Positions 51,424 through 62,294 of a stretch of DNA of 64,000 bases are shown here, one piece after another. How positions within the stretch are numbered: position 1 is the first letter of the stretch; every line of letters begins with the position of its first letter. The translations under genes were made by a program, and so were the position numbers. The notes under the pieces are model-generated. The model saw nothing but the letters and a program-made list of their open reading frames with translations, made no database searches and had not been told where the DNA came from. Source of the DNA: Microbacterium phyllosphaerae (GTDB lineage: Bacteria > Actinomycetota > Actinomycetes > Actinomycetales > Microbacteriaceae); the NCBI RefSeq assembly GCF_017876435.1, contig NZ_JAGIOA010000001.1, positions 1,302,001 to 1,366,000 on the forward strand, given 5' to 3'.

Positions 51424-53764
51424 CGATCCTCCACCAGGAGCGCCACCGGATAGGTGTCGAGCAGGTCGGTGAGTCGGACGGGGCCGCCGTCGATCTTCCG
51501 ACCGGTCAGGACATCCACCGAGGGCAGATCACGATGCATCAGGACGGTGTCGCCCCAACCGCCTCGCCGCGCCAGACCCACCGGCAGTCGAGTGGCGACG
51601 GCGATCACGCCGCCTCGATCCATCGCGATCGCATGGTCGGACGCCTCGCCGGCGACGCCCGCGGCACGGTACCGGTCGAAGAGGTCTGCGTGATCGCGCC
51701 GCAGCCGCAGGGTTCTCGAGGTGATGAGCATCTTCGCGAGGCCCGAGTCGTCGATCGGAGGGAGGATGCCCTGGGCGGCGTCCTCGTCCAGGAGGCGCAG
51801 CAGCGCGGCTCGCTCGGCGAAGTCGACCGGTCGACGGTTGTCGGGGTCGACCAGCGAGTGGTCCCACAGCTCGGTGCCCTGATACACGTCGGGAACACCG
51901 GGCGCCGCGAGCTGGAGCAGCTTCGCGGACAGCGAGTTGATGCGGCCGGGGGTGACGATCTCGGCCACGAAGCGCTCGACGATCTCGCGTGCGGGTCCGT
52001 TGGCAGCCTCGGCGATCGCCGTGACGCCCTTCTCGAACGCGGCGTCGGGATGCTGCCATCCGGTGGCCTCGGCCGCCTCACGAGCGGCCTTCAGTCCGTA
52101 CGCGGTCAGCCGTTCGGTCGAGATCGGCCACGCACCCACAGCTGCCTGCCAGAGCAGCGCGTCGAGAGGGCCGTGCCCGGTCGAGGCGACGGCACGGAGC
52201 TCCGTCAGAGTCTCGGACCAGCGCTCCGGGACCTCCGCGAGCACCGACAGTCGGGCACGGACGTCCTCGGAGCGCTTCGTGTCGTGCGTCGACAGCGTGG
52301 TCATCGAGTGCGGCCAGGAGGCGAGTCGCGAGCGTTGGGCGTCATGGAACGCATCGACTGAGATCGAGCCGATCGAGGGGTCGCCGCCGACCTCGGTCAG
52401 CGTTCCCAGTCGGGTGAAACGGTAGAACGCGGTGTCTTCCACGCCCTTCGCCATCACCGCTCCGGTGACCTGCGGGAACCGCTCAGCCACCTCGAGCGTC
52501 GTGTCGAAGAGCAGCGGCGCGAGTTCGGCGATCGACTCGGCGAGATCGGGCCGTCGGCGGGCGGCGTCGTCGATCGCGTGCTGCAGGTGTTCGCGCCCCG
52601 CCGGCAGATACGCGCGGTACACGGGGAAGCTCGCGACGATCTCGGTCAGAGCATCCTCCGCTCCGACGATGCCGAACGGCAGCGCGCGCACCAGTCGGCG
52701 GATCTCGGACTGCAGCAGCTCGTCCGCGATCTTCCGCTTGGTGGTGAGGATCAGGTCGTGCCACGACTGCGCGGCGGGCAGACCGGTCTCCGCACGCAGG
52801 TGGGCATCGAGGGCGTCGAGTTCGTCGACGCCGTTCTGGTCGATCAGGACCCTGTCGATCTCGACCAGAGCGTCGTAGCCGGTCGTGCCGTCGGTTCGCC
52901 ACCAGGAGGGCAGCTCCTCCCCGGGCTCCAGGATCTTCTCGACCAGGGTGTAGGCGGCGCCGGTCACGTCGGCGAGATGCTCCAGATAGTCTCCGGGGTG
53001 CGCCAACCCGTCCGGGTGATCCACCCGGAGTCCGTCGGCGAGCCCGTCGGTGATCCACCGGGCGATCTCCCGGTGCGACTCGTCGAAGACATCGGGGAGC
53101 TCGACGCGGATGCCCGCGAGCTCTGACACCGCGAAGAAGCGGCGATAGTCGAGGTCGGTGTTCTGGTCTTCCCAGAAGCGCAGTTCGTAGTGCTGGGCGT
53201 CGAGGAGAGCCGGAAGGTCGTCGGCCAGAGCTCCCGTCCCGGGAGCCAGAGGCAGCACATGATCGAAGTAGCTCAGGGTCCCGTCCGGCGCATCGTCGGC
53301 GGGGGTCGTGTCGATGACGATCTCTCCCGCGGCGAGGGCCTCGGTGGGCGTCGACCCCAGGATCGGCAGCCGCACACGTCCCTCGGCGACACGCTTGTCG
53401 ACGTCGAAGGCCACGGCGTGACGTGATGCGGCACCGAGCCGCAGCATGTCCCACCACCAGAGGTTGGCGCGCGGGATCGCCACTCCGACGTGGTTCGGCA
53501 CGATGTCGACCAGGATGCCGAGTCCGGCCGCGCGCGCGGCGGCGGCGAAGCGCTCCAGGCCCTCGGGGCCGCCGCGAGCGTCGTCGACCCGCGAGTGGTC
53601 GACGACGTCGTATCCGTGATCAGACCCCGGCACCGCTGCGAGCAGCGGCGAGAGGTACGCCCAGGACACGCCGAGATCGGCGAGGTACTCGGTCACCGCC
53701 GCGGCGTCGTCGAGAGTGAACCCGGCGCGGATCTGCAGGCGATACGTCGACCGTGGGCGCTGGG

Positions 53765-53768
<4 letters not shown>
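51420..53768 (-). CDS. treY: Malto-oligosyltrehalose synthase
   Basis: 782-aa GH13 enzyme that rearranges the reducing end of malto-oligosaccharides to form maltooligosyl trehalose. The sequence starts at MTQRPRSTYRLQIRAGFTL, the family's usual N-terminus. DIVPNHVGV, GLRVDHPDGLAHPG (nucleophile Asp), YTLVEKILEPGEELP (acid Glu) and LSTHDTKRSEDVRAR are all present. It overlaps treX upstream and treZ downstream by 4 nt each. Length fits the family. Confidence 0.96.
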
Positions 53769-55971
<2,203 letters not shown>

Positions 55972-55975
<4 letters not shown>

Positions 55976-56256
55976 AGAGCGCGCCGAGTCGCGACGGCGC
56001 GGTGCAGCACGGTCTTCACCGCGTCATGGAAGTCATGCACCTGGGCGACCTCATCGGCCTGGTGATAGGGGTGTCCGACGTAGCAGACGAACACAGGATG
56101 CACGTGTTCCACGTAGCCTACCGGGCCCTCGTGGAGGACGGCATAGCGGTCGAGGTCGACGCGTTCGTACAGGGGCTCGACCGGCGTCGGTGCTTTCGCG
56201 GGAGCCTGGCCTTCTACGGGCTGGTGGTCATGCGCGGTATGGGTCTTCGCAGTCAT
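55972..56256 (-). CDS. Small unknown His-containing protein leading the trehalose operon
   Basis: 94-aa protein of unknown function. The N-terminal ~30 residues are Ala/Pro/His-rich (AKAPTPVEP); the C-terminal half has a compact VEHVHPVFVCYVGHPYHQ segment with several His, one Cys and aromatic residues. No signal or transmembrane helix is seen. ATG 56256 has GGAG 6 nt upstream, and the stop overlaps treX as GTGA, so it is co-translated with the trehalose enzymes. That coupling suggests a role in trehalose/glycogen metabolism or its control, but no family is recognised. Confidence 0.75.
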
Positions 56257-56385
56257 GAGGGCTCCTGATTCTGTTGATGGACTCCACGCTAAGAGGTGAG
56301 AACCGGAAGCGGAATACCATTGCCTCCGCGCGTCAAAGGCGCTAGGTCCACGGATGACTTCCCCTGGGCGCGGTAGCCTCTCGCC

Positions 56386-56880
56386 ATGTCCTCGTTCGGA
56401 ACCGTGCTGTCTCCCGTCGGTGAGATCGGCGTCGTCAGTGACGGGACCGCGATCCGACGGGTCACCTGGAGGTCTGATCCGCCGCCCGACACGGATACCG
56501 AGCCTGATCCTCTCCTCACGGAGGCGCTCGATCAGCTGGCCGCGTACTTCGGCGGAGCGCTGCGGGAGTTTGACCTGCCCGTCGATCTCGGGCGGCAGAC
56601 AGACACCACCCGCGCGGTGCTGATGGCGCTCCACGAGACCGTCGGGCATGGCGAGACGCTGACCTACGGCGGTCTCGCTCGACGCAGCGGCACCGAGGTT
56701 CCCGCGCGGGGGATCGGGGCGATCATGGGCGCGAATCCCGTGCCGATCATCGTGCCATGTCATCGTGTCGTCGCGGGCGACGGGTTGGGCGGCTATTCCG
56801 GAGGTGCCCCGGGCCAGGGGCTCGCGACCAAGCGCTGGTTGCTCGAGCATGAGGGCGCGCTGCCCGCATCCCTGTTCTGA
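56386..56880 (+). CDS. ogt: Methylated-DNA-[protein]-cysteine S-methyltransferase
   Basis: 164-aa suicide repair protein that moves methyl groups from O6-methylguanine to its own cysteine. The active-site motif PCHRVV has C125. GARG-like PARGIGAIMGANP precedes it, as usual, with the helix-turn-helix LTYGGLARRSG. The mRNA is predicted leaderless: TAGCCT (56374-56379) is 6 nt before the ATG. It is divergent from the trehalose operon, 129 nt away, with no clear link to it. Confidence 0.93.
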   Translation: MSSFGTVLSPVGEIGVVSDGTAIRRVTWRSDPPPDTDTEPDPLLTEALDQLAAYFGGALREFDLPVDLGRQTDTTRAVLMALHETVGHGETLTYGGLARRSGTEVPARGIGAIMGANPVPIIVPCHRVVAGDGLGGYSGGAPGQGLATKRWLLEHEGALPASLF

Positions 56881-56968
56881 TCGAGCGGGCCGCCGCTCTT
56901 CGTGAAATCAGCTCCCGGCCACCTGCGACAATGGAAGTCCCGTGCCGATTCCGAACCGAGGAGCACCC

Positions 56969-58372
56969 GTGCAGTACATCTCCACCCGTGGCGGCATGAC
57001 GCCGATGCCGTACTGCGAGACCCTGCTCGAAGGGCTCGCGCCCGACGGTGGTCTGGCTGTTCCCGAGACGATGCCCACGGTCGACGGCGAGACCCTCGAG
57101 CGCTGGCGTGCGCTGACGTACCCACAGCTGGCGACGGAGGTGCTGGCTCTCTTCGCGACCGACATCCCGCGGGTCGACCTCGCACGCATGACCGCTGCCG
57201 CGTACGAGCCGTTCCCCGAAGAGGTCGTTCCGCTGCGGTCCATCGATGACGACCTCACCCTCGTGGGGCTGTCTGAAGGACCGACTCTGGCTTTCAAGGA
57301 CATGGCCATGCAGTTCCTCGGCCAGGTCGTCGAATACGCCCTGGAGCGCAAGGGCTCGGTGCTCAACATCCTCGGTGCGACCTCGGGCGACACCGGCTCT
57401 GCTGCCGAGCACGCTCTGCGCGGCAAGGACCGCATCTCGGTCTTCATGCTGTCTCCCAAGGGGCGCATGAGCGCCTTCCAGCGTGCCCAGATGTTCTCGC
57501 TCGATGACGAGAACATCCACAACATCGTCGTCGACGGCGTCTTCGACGACTGCCAGAACCTCGTCAAGCATCTCGCGGGCGATCTGGACTTCAAGCGCGC
57601 CCAGCACCTCGGTGCCGTCAACTCCATCAACCTCGCCCGCATCACCGCTCAGGTCGTCTACTACTTCTGGGCATGGCTGCGCGCGACGGATGCCGGCGGC
57701 TGGACAGAGGTCTCCTTCACGGTGCCGTCGGGCAACTTCGGCAACATCCTCTCGGGCTTCTTCGCGAAGCAGATGGGTCTTCCGATCCGTCGTCTCGTGC
57801 TCGCCGCGAACGAGAACAACGTCCTCGACGAGTTCTTCCGCACCGGTGTCTACCGACCCCGCAGCGCCGCTCAGACCCTCGCCACATCGAGCCCGTCGAT
57901 GGACATCTCGAAGGCGTCGAACCTCGAGCGCTTCATCTTCGAGCTCGTCGGCCGCGATGCCGCTCGCGTCGTGAGCGCCTGGCAGGAGCTCGACACGCAG
58001 GGCTACTTCGACTTCACCGCGGATCTCGAGCGCTTCGTCGAGGAGTTCGGCATCGTCAGCGGAACCTCCACCCACGCCGATCGGCTCGCGACCATCAAGG
58101 CGGTCTACGACGCCTCGGGCGACATCGTCGATCCGCACACCGCGGACGGGGTCAAGGTCGCCCGCGAGTACCTCGAGCCCGGAGTGCCGATGCTCGTGCT
58201 CGAGACCGCGAAGCCGCAGAAGTTCGCCGAGACGATCCGCGAGGCGATCGGCGTCGAGCTGGAGTACTCGTCCGAGCTGCGCGCGATGCTCGACGCCCCG
58301 CAGCGCACGACCGAGATGGCCGATGACGAGCACGAACTCCGTGCTTTCATCGAGGCCAAGGCGCTGCGCTGA
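56969..58372 (+). CDS. thrC: Threonine synthase
   Basis: 467-aa PLP enzyme that converts O-phosphohomoserine to threonine. The N-terminal MQYISTRGGMTPMPYCE resembles the family start; the PLP lysine is K110 in LAFKDMAMQ, followed by GATSGDTGSAAEHAL, the phosphate-binding loop. The enzyme belongs to the longer class II type used by many actinobacteria. GTG 56969 has GAGGAG 5 nt upstream; the frame runs on to 56942. No other threonine gene is adjacent, so it is not clustered with thrB or hom here. Confidence 0.95.
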   Translation: MQYISTRGGMTPMPYCETLLEGLAPDGGLAVPETMPTVDGETLERWRALTYPQLATEVLALFATDIPRVDLARMTAAAYEPFPEEVVPLRSIDDDLTLVGLSEGPTLAFKDMAMQFLGQVVEYALERKGSVLNILGATSGDTGSAAEHALRGKDRISVFMLSPKGRMSAFQRAQMFSLDDENIHNIVVDGVFDDCQNLVKHLAGDLDFKRAQHLGAVNSINLARITAQVVYYFWAWLRATDAGGWTEVSFTVPSGNFGNILSGFFAKQMGLPIRRLVLAANENNVLDEFFRTGVYRPRSAAQTLATSSPSMDISKASNLERFIFELVGRDAARVVSAWQELDTQGYFDFTADLERFVEEFGIVSGTSTHADRLATIKAVYDASGDIVDPHTADGVKVAREYLEPGVPMLVLETAKPQKFAETIREAIGVELEYSSELRAMLDAPQRTTEMADDEHELRAFIEAKALR

Positions 58373-58395
58373 GTCGACACCGCAACAGCGACCAT

Positions 58396-58433
58396 CGAGA
58401 CCCCTCCTGCCGATCACGGCAGGAGGGGTCTCG
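58396..58433. terminator. Bidirectional terminator after thrC
   Basis: Perfect 16-bp arms (58396-58411 and 58418-58433) around GATCAC, between thrC and the convergent VOC-protein gene. Confidence 0.9.
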
Positions 58434-58465
58434 CGTTCACTGGATCGGGCCGGGTCGGCAGCAGG

Positions 58466-58876
58466 TCAGGCCGGGTCGCCGTGCAGCATCCACGGCACGC
58501 CGAACCGGTCGACGAGCATTCCGAAGGTGCCGCCCCACGGCGGGGTGTCGAGCGGCATCGTGATCGCCGCGCCGTCGGCCAGGGCGTCCCAGACCTCCTG
58601 GGTGCGCTCCTGCGTGTTGCCGCTGAGCGACACCGAGAATCCCTGGGGCGGTTCGAACGGGATGCCGTCGGGGGTGTCCGACGCCATGAGTACAAGCCCG
58701 TCGGGCGTGGTGAGCTGTGCGTGCATCACGAGATCCTTCTGATCGGGGTTCTGGACCATGTCGGGGAACTCGCCGAACACGTTGATGACGAGCTCACCGC
58801 CGAGCACGCCCTGATAGAACTCCATCGCCTGCCGCGCCTCGGTGCGGAACGAGAGATACGGGTTGAGATTCGCCAT
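58466..58876 (-). CDS. VOC superfamily (PhnB/glyoxalase-like) protein
   Basis: 136-aa protein of the vicinal oxygen chelate fold. The opening LNPYLSFRTEARQAMEFYQGV and closing FGMLVDRFGVPWMLH are typical of the PhnB/YjdN branch. The metal ligands usual in glyoxalase I are not clear, so a catalytic role is uncertain. ATG 58876 has GGGGG upstream; the frame extends to 58957. It lies before the thioredoxin-like gene on the same strand. Confidence 0.83.
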   Translation of the reverse strand: MANLNPYLSFRTEARQAMEFYQGVLGGELVINVFGEFPDMVQNPDQKDLVMHAQLTTPDGLVLMASDTPDGIPFEPPQGFSVSLSGNTQERTQEVWDALADGAAITMPLDTPPWGGTFGMLVDRFGVPWMLHGDPA

Positions 58877-58973
58877 GACTGCCCCCAGTGATGTGATGCG
58901 GAGTCGCCGTCGACCCCGCTGCACGCTCATTCTTCGCCGGGGGTCGGACATCCGCAAGAGCGTGCGCTGCGGC

Positions 58974-59240
58974 TCAGACGGGGAGCGCTTTCACCGCCGC
59001 CGTGAGCACCTGGGGCACGGTCGGAACACCCTCGGCGCGGAAGACCTCGGTGCCCGAGACGTCGCGGATGATGACGGTCGGGGTGAAGCGGATGTCGAGC
59101 GCCTCGGCGGCGTCGGGCTCGCGCGCGACGTCGATCTCGGTGATGGTGGCATCCGGGAGGAATCGTGCGGCGTCGGTGAGCACCGCGCGGGTGCGTGAGC
59201 AGGCTCCGCAGAATGCGGAGGTGACGAGCGTCAGTTCCAT
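58974..59240 (-). CDS. Small thioredoxin-like protein
   Basis: 88-aa thioredoxin-fold protein. The redox motif CGAC lies near the N-terminus (C11 and C14), and the conserved cis-proline follows in RFTPTVIIRD. It is shorter than thioredoxin, as in the glutaredoxin-like thioredoxin group. It may serve a reductase or peroxidase partner that is not nearby. GAGGGG precedes the ATG at 59240. Confidence 0.87.
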   Translation of the reverse strand: MELTLVTSAFCGACSRTRAVLTDAARFLPDATITEIDVAREPDAAEALDIRFTPTVIIRDVSGTEVFRAEGVPTVPQVLTAAVKALPV

Positions 59241-59301
59241 TGGGCCCCTCTCGGTCTTCCTGATGCAACCGGCGGAGTGACCCGGATGTTCCCCGAGATG
59301 C

Positions 59302-59700
59302 TCAGAACTCGGTGCGCTTGACGAGCCCGCGGTTCGTGCGGATGTGCTCGTAGTCCCACTGGATCAGGCGCGATTCGGCGAGCCAGCCGGCGAGCGCAGC
59401 GGTGTCGACCTCGGTGGCGTCGAGGTACCTCGCCTCCGCAGCCTGGAACGTCCCTGACGCGGTCAAGCCGTCGCCGGCGAATGACTGTCCGCTCCAGAAC
59501 ATCAGGCGGACGGCATCCTTCAGTCGGTGGTAGCCGACGATAGGGTTGCCGTCGAGGAACCACACCGGATGCGCGTGCCACACCTTGCCCGAGGCCTCGG
59601 GGAGTCCCTGCTCGATCTCGGCGGCGAGTACATCGCAGATCTCCCTGTCCTCGGGTGCGAGTCTGCCGTGGTAGTCGTCGATCTCGGGTGCGCGGCTCAT
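59302..59700 (-). CDS. DUF1801 family protein
   Basis: 132-aa protein of the DUF1801/YdhG-like fold. VWHAHPVWFLDGNPIVGYHRL and VRLMFWSG match the family's core beta segments. Relatives include an iron chaperone-like group, but no metal motif is certain here. The start at 59700 has CATACT (59707-59712, minus strand) 6 nt upstream, so the mRNA is predicted leaderless. It precedes the thioredoxin-like gene on the same strand. Confidence 0.8.
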   Translation of the reverse strand: MSRAPEIDDYHGRLAPEDREICDVLAAEIEQGLPEASGKVWHAHPVWFLDGNPIVGYHRLKDAVRLMFWSGQSFAGDGLTASGTFQAAEARYLDATEVDTAALAGWLAESRLIQWDYEHIRTNRGLVKRTEF

Positions 59701-59738
59701 GGTGTGAGTATGGCCCGCGCCTCGGCCGGCGTCGAGAG

Positions 59739-60749
59739 TCAGTCGGTCTTCGTGTCGGCGCGCGGGTGGAGCAGGCCCGATGCGGCACCGAGAGCCGCCC
59801 CGACGATGGTGTCCACGATGCGCTCGAACGCGACGTCCATCGATCCGATGTCCCCGGTCGCGGCGCCCGTGAGCAGCAGCACCAGCGGGGTGATGAAGAC
59901 GAGCGCCAAGGCGTAGTGACGAACGACGACGAGCTCGATCGTGAACTGCAGTGCGCCCAGCAGCAGCGCCAGCCACAGCCCGGACGGATGCAGCAGCGCC
60001 AGGAGGGCATACACACCGGCGCCGACGACGGTGCCGAGCATGCGGTGCAGTCCGCGCTGCACGGCGGCGCGACGCGCGGCGGCGACGCCGATCACGGCGA
60101 CGGCGGAGCCGACGATCCAGTATGTCCGCGTCGGGTCGATCACCAGGCCGAGCAGCACTCCGATGACCGCGACGATGGCGACCCGCAGGAGCAGCATGCG
60201 CGAATCGGCGGTGAAGGCGGGGCCGGGCAGCAGCTCACGGAGCGGTCGGGCGCTCATCGCGCGTGTACGAGGACGCAGCAGTGGCGCCATCGCGACCAGA
60301 TACGAGAACAGACAGCCTGCCGCGAGCGCTGCGATGTAGACGAGCGGTGCGATCGGCGAACTGGCGATGACGTGGGCGGAGAGGCCGAAGACCAGCACGA
60401 AGAACAGAGGACCGGGCGGGCCGAGGCGGAACCCGAATGCGAGCGCCGCACTGGCGATCGCGACCACGACGACCCCGATGCTCACGAGCCAGGCGTTCGC
60501 AGAGGCTGCGACGCCGAGGGCGGCGCTGACGATCAGGCCCGCCGCGACGAACGGCAGGATCCTCGCCCGGTCGAGGACGGGCGCTGTGCCGGCGAACAGG
60601 ACGGTGAAGGCGCCGGATGCCGCGATGTAGCCGAGCGACGGTTCGCCCAGAAGGGTCATGACCGCGATCGGGACGGCGATTCCGAGCGCGGCCTGCGTCG
60701 CCAGGTGCCAGCGCGGACCGCGCTTGGGGGCGAGGGCGAACAGACTCAT
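59739..60749 (-). CDS. FUSC-type (aromatic acid exporter-like) membrane protein
   Basis: 336-aa integral membrane protein with two sets of about five or six helices, an arrangement seen in FUSC/fusaric-acid-resistance-like proteins; TYWIVGSAVAVIGVAAARRAAVQRGLHRMLGTVVGA is the typical second-half motif (shown in part: RRAAVQRGLHRMLGT). Its soluble middle domain is shorter than in full-length AaeB. The start at 60749 is preceded by GACAAT 6 nt upstream (60756-60761, minus strand), so it is probably leaderless, although the 6-nt gap reads GGAGGG. It is divergent from the M20 peptidase gene. Confidence 0.82.
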   Translation of the reverse strand: MSLFALAPKRGPRWHLATQAALGIAVPIAVMTLLGEPSLGYIAASGAFTVLFAGTAPVLDRARILPFVAAGLIVSAALGVAASANAWLVSIGVVVVAIASAALAFGFRLGPPGPLFFVLVFGLSAHVIASSPIAPLVYIAALAAGCLFSYLVAMAPLLRPRTRAMSARPLRELLPGPAFTADSRMLLLRVAIVAVIGVLLGLVIDPTRTYWIVGSAVAVIGVAAARRAAVQRGLHRMLGTVVGAGVYALLALLHPSGLWLALLLGALQFTIELVVVRHYALALVFITPLVLLLTGAATGDIGSMDVAFERIVDTIVGAALGAASGLLHPRADTKTD

Positions 60750-60802
60750 CCCTCCATTGTCTCGCGGCTCACGCACCCCTCATGACTCGGCCGCATCGTT
60801 CG

Positions 60803-60853
60803 GGTCGCAGTTCGTGCCGCGCGACTCGGCGGCGCACGGCACGAACTGCGACC
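60803..60853. repeat. 17-bp perfect inverted repeat between divergent genes
   Basis: Left arm GGTCGCAGTTCGTGCCG (60803-60819) and right arm CGGCACGAACTGCGACC (60837-60853) are perfect complements with a 17-nt spacer. It lies between the FUSC and M20 genes, which point away from each other, so a terminator is not expected there. It may be a dispersed intergenic element or a regulatory structure. Confidence 0.75.
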
Positions 60854-60901
60854 GGAGTGCCCCCGCGGATGCGTCGGAGGGCCGGCGCTACGATGGCCGA
60901 C

Positions 60902-62236
60902 GTGACCGAACCTCGCCCCGGAATCGCCGAGCGCCTCTCGCAGATGATCCAGTTGCCGACGGTCTCGGCCGAGCTCGAGGAGCGCGGACCCGGGCCGTTC
61001 GAGGACTTCGTCACGCTGATCGCCGACCTCTACCCGCTCGTGCACGAGAAGCTGACGCTCGAGCGGCACACCGACTTCGGGCTCCTGTTCCACTGGGCGG
61101 GCAGCGGTCCCGCGTCCGACGGGCCCGTCGTGCTGATGGCTCACTATGACGTGGTGCCGGTCGACGAGAGCGACGCGTGGACGCATCCGCCGTTCGCCGG
61201 GGTCGTCTCAGGCGGCGTCGTGTACGGGCGCGGGGCGCTCGACGACAAGGGGCCGCTGATCGTCGTGCTCGAGGCGGTCGAGAACCTGCTCGCCGACGGC
61301 TTCGTCCCGGCTCGCGACGTCTATCTGTCCTTCGGCGGGAACGAGGAGACCTACGGGCGAGCGGCGGAGGAGATCGCGCGGGTGCTCCGTGACCGCGGCA
61401 TCGTCCCGTGGCTGGTCGTCGATGAGGGCGGTGCGGTCGTCGATGCTCCGCTGCCTTTCGTCCCCGGACGCGCCGCCATGATCGGCGTGGGGGAGAAGGG
61501 CGTCATGACGCTCACGCTCTCGGCGCGCGGCGAGGGCGGTCACGCATCGGCGCCCCCGGCGCTGACTGCGGTGCGCCGAGTGGCACGCGCGGTCGACCGG
61601 CTCGGTCCCACCACGTTCCGTCCTCGGGCCTCCAAAGCCATCGGACGGATGCTGTCCCAGCTCGGCGCTCAGACCCCCGGGCCCGCTCGGCACCTTCTCC
61701 GTCTGCTCGGATCCGCGCCGTTCCTCACCGGGCAGGTCTTCGCGGCGCTCGGCGGCGAGCCGGCCGCGCTGGTGCGCACGACCGTCGCGCCCACGATGCA
61801 GTCGGGAGGAACGGCGGCGAACGTCCTGCCCTCGCAGGCGACGGCGACCGTGAACCTGCGGATCGCGCTGGGCGAGACGACGCAGCAGACAGTGCTCCGG
61901 GTGCGCCGACGCATCCGGGATCCGCTCGTGAGCGTGATCGTCGAGGAGGCGAGCGAGCCGTCTCCCGAGTCCTCGACCGACAACGTCCAGTTCGCTCTGC
62001 TCGCGGACGCGCTCGCGGTCTCGCACCCCGGCGTCCCCGCAGTGCCGTACGTGATGATGGCGGCGACGGATTCGCGTCACTTCCACCGGTTCGCGCCCGC
62101 CGTCTATCGCTTCGCGCCGCTCGACATGTCGAACGCGCAACGGGCGTCGATCCACGGCGTCGATGAGAACGTCGAGATCGCCGCTCTCGAGCGGGGGGAG
62201 CGGTTCCATCGCGCTCTCCTCGAGCGGCTAGGGTGA
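60902..62236 (+). CDS. M20 family metallopeptidase (dipeptidase-like)
   Basis: 444-aa zinc hydrolase of the M20/M25/M40 family. H81 and D83 (AHYDVVPV), bridging D114 (YGRGALDDKG) and catalytic E148 followed by E149 (FGGNEET) are in place, and a lid/dimerisation domain with GEGGHASAPP is present. It is likely to cleave dipeptides or N-acyl amino acids. GTG 60902 is preferred because TACGAT (60889-60894) lies 7 nt upstream; ATG 60893, in the same frame, would overlap that -10 box. Confidence 0.9.
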   Translation: MTEPRPGIAERLSQMIQLPTVSAELEERGPGPFEDFVTLIADLYPLVHEKLTLERHTDFGLLFHWAGSGPASDGPVVLMAHYDVVPVDESDAWTHPPFAGVVSGGVVYGRGALDDKGPLIVVLEAVENLLADGFVPARDVYLSFGGNEETYGRAAEEIARVLRDRGIVPWLVVDEGGAVVDAPLPFVPGRAAMIGVGEKGVMTLTLSARGEGGHASAPPALTAVRRVARAVDRLGPTTFRPRASKAIGRMLSQLGAQTPGPARHLLRLLGSAPFLTGQVFAALGGEPAALVRTTVAPTMQSGGTAANVLPSQATATVNLRIALGETTQQTVLRVRRRIRDPLVSVIVEEASEPSPESSTDNVQFALLADALAVSHPGVPAVPYVMMAATDSRHFHRFAPAVYRFAPLDMSNAQRASIHGVDENVEIAALERGERFHRALLERLG

Positions 62237-62294
62237 TCTCACCCTTGTCCGGGCGCCTGAACGCTCGGATCAGCCTTTTTCTCGAGGAGCCGCG

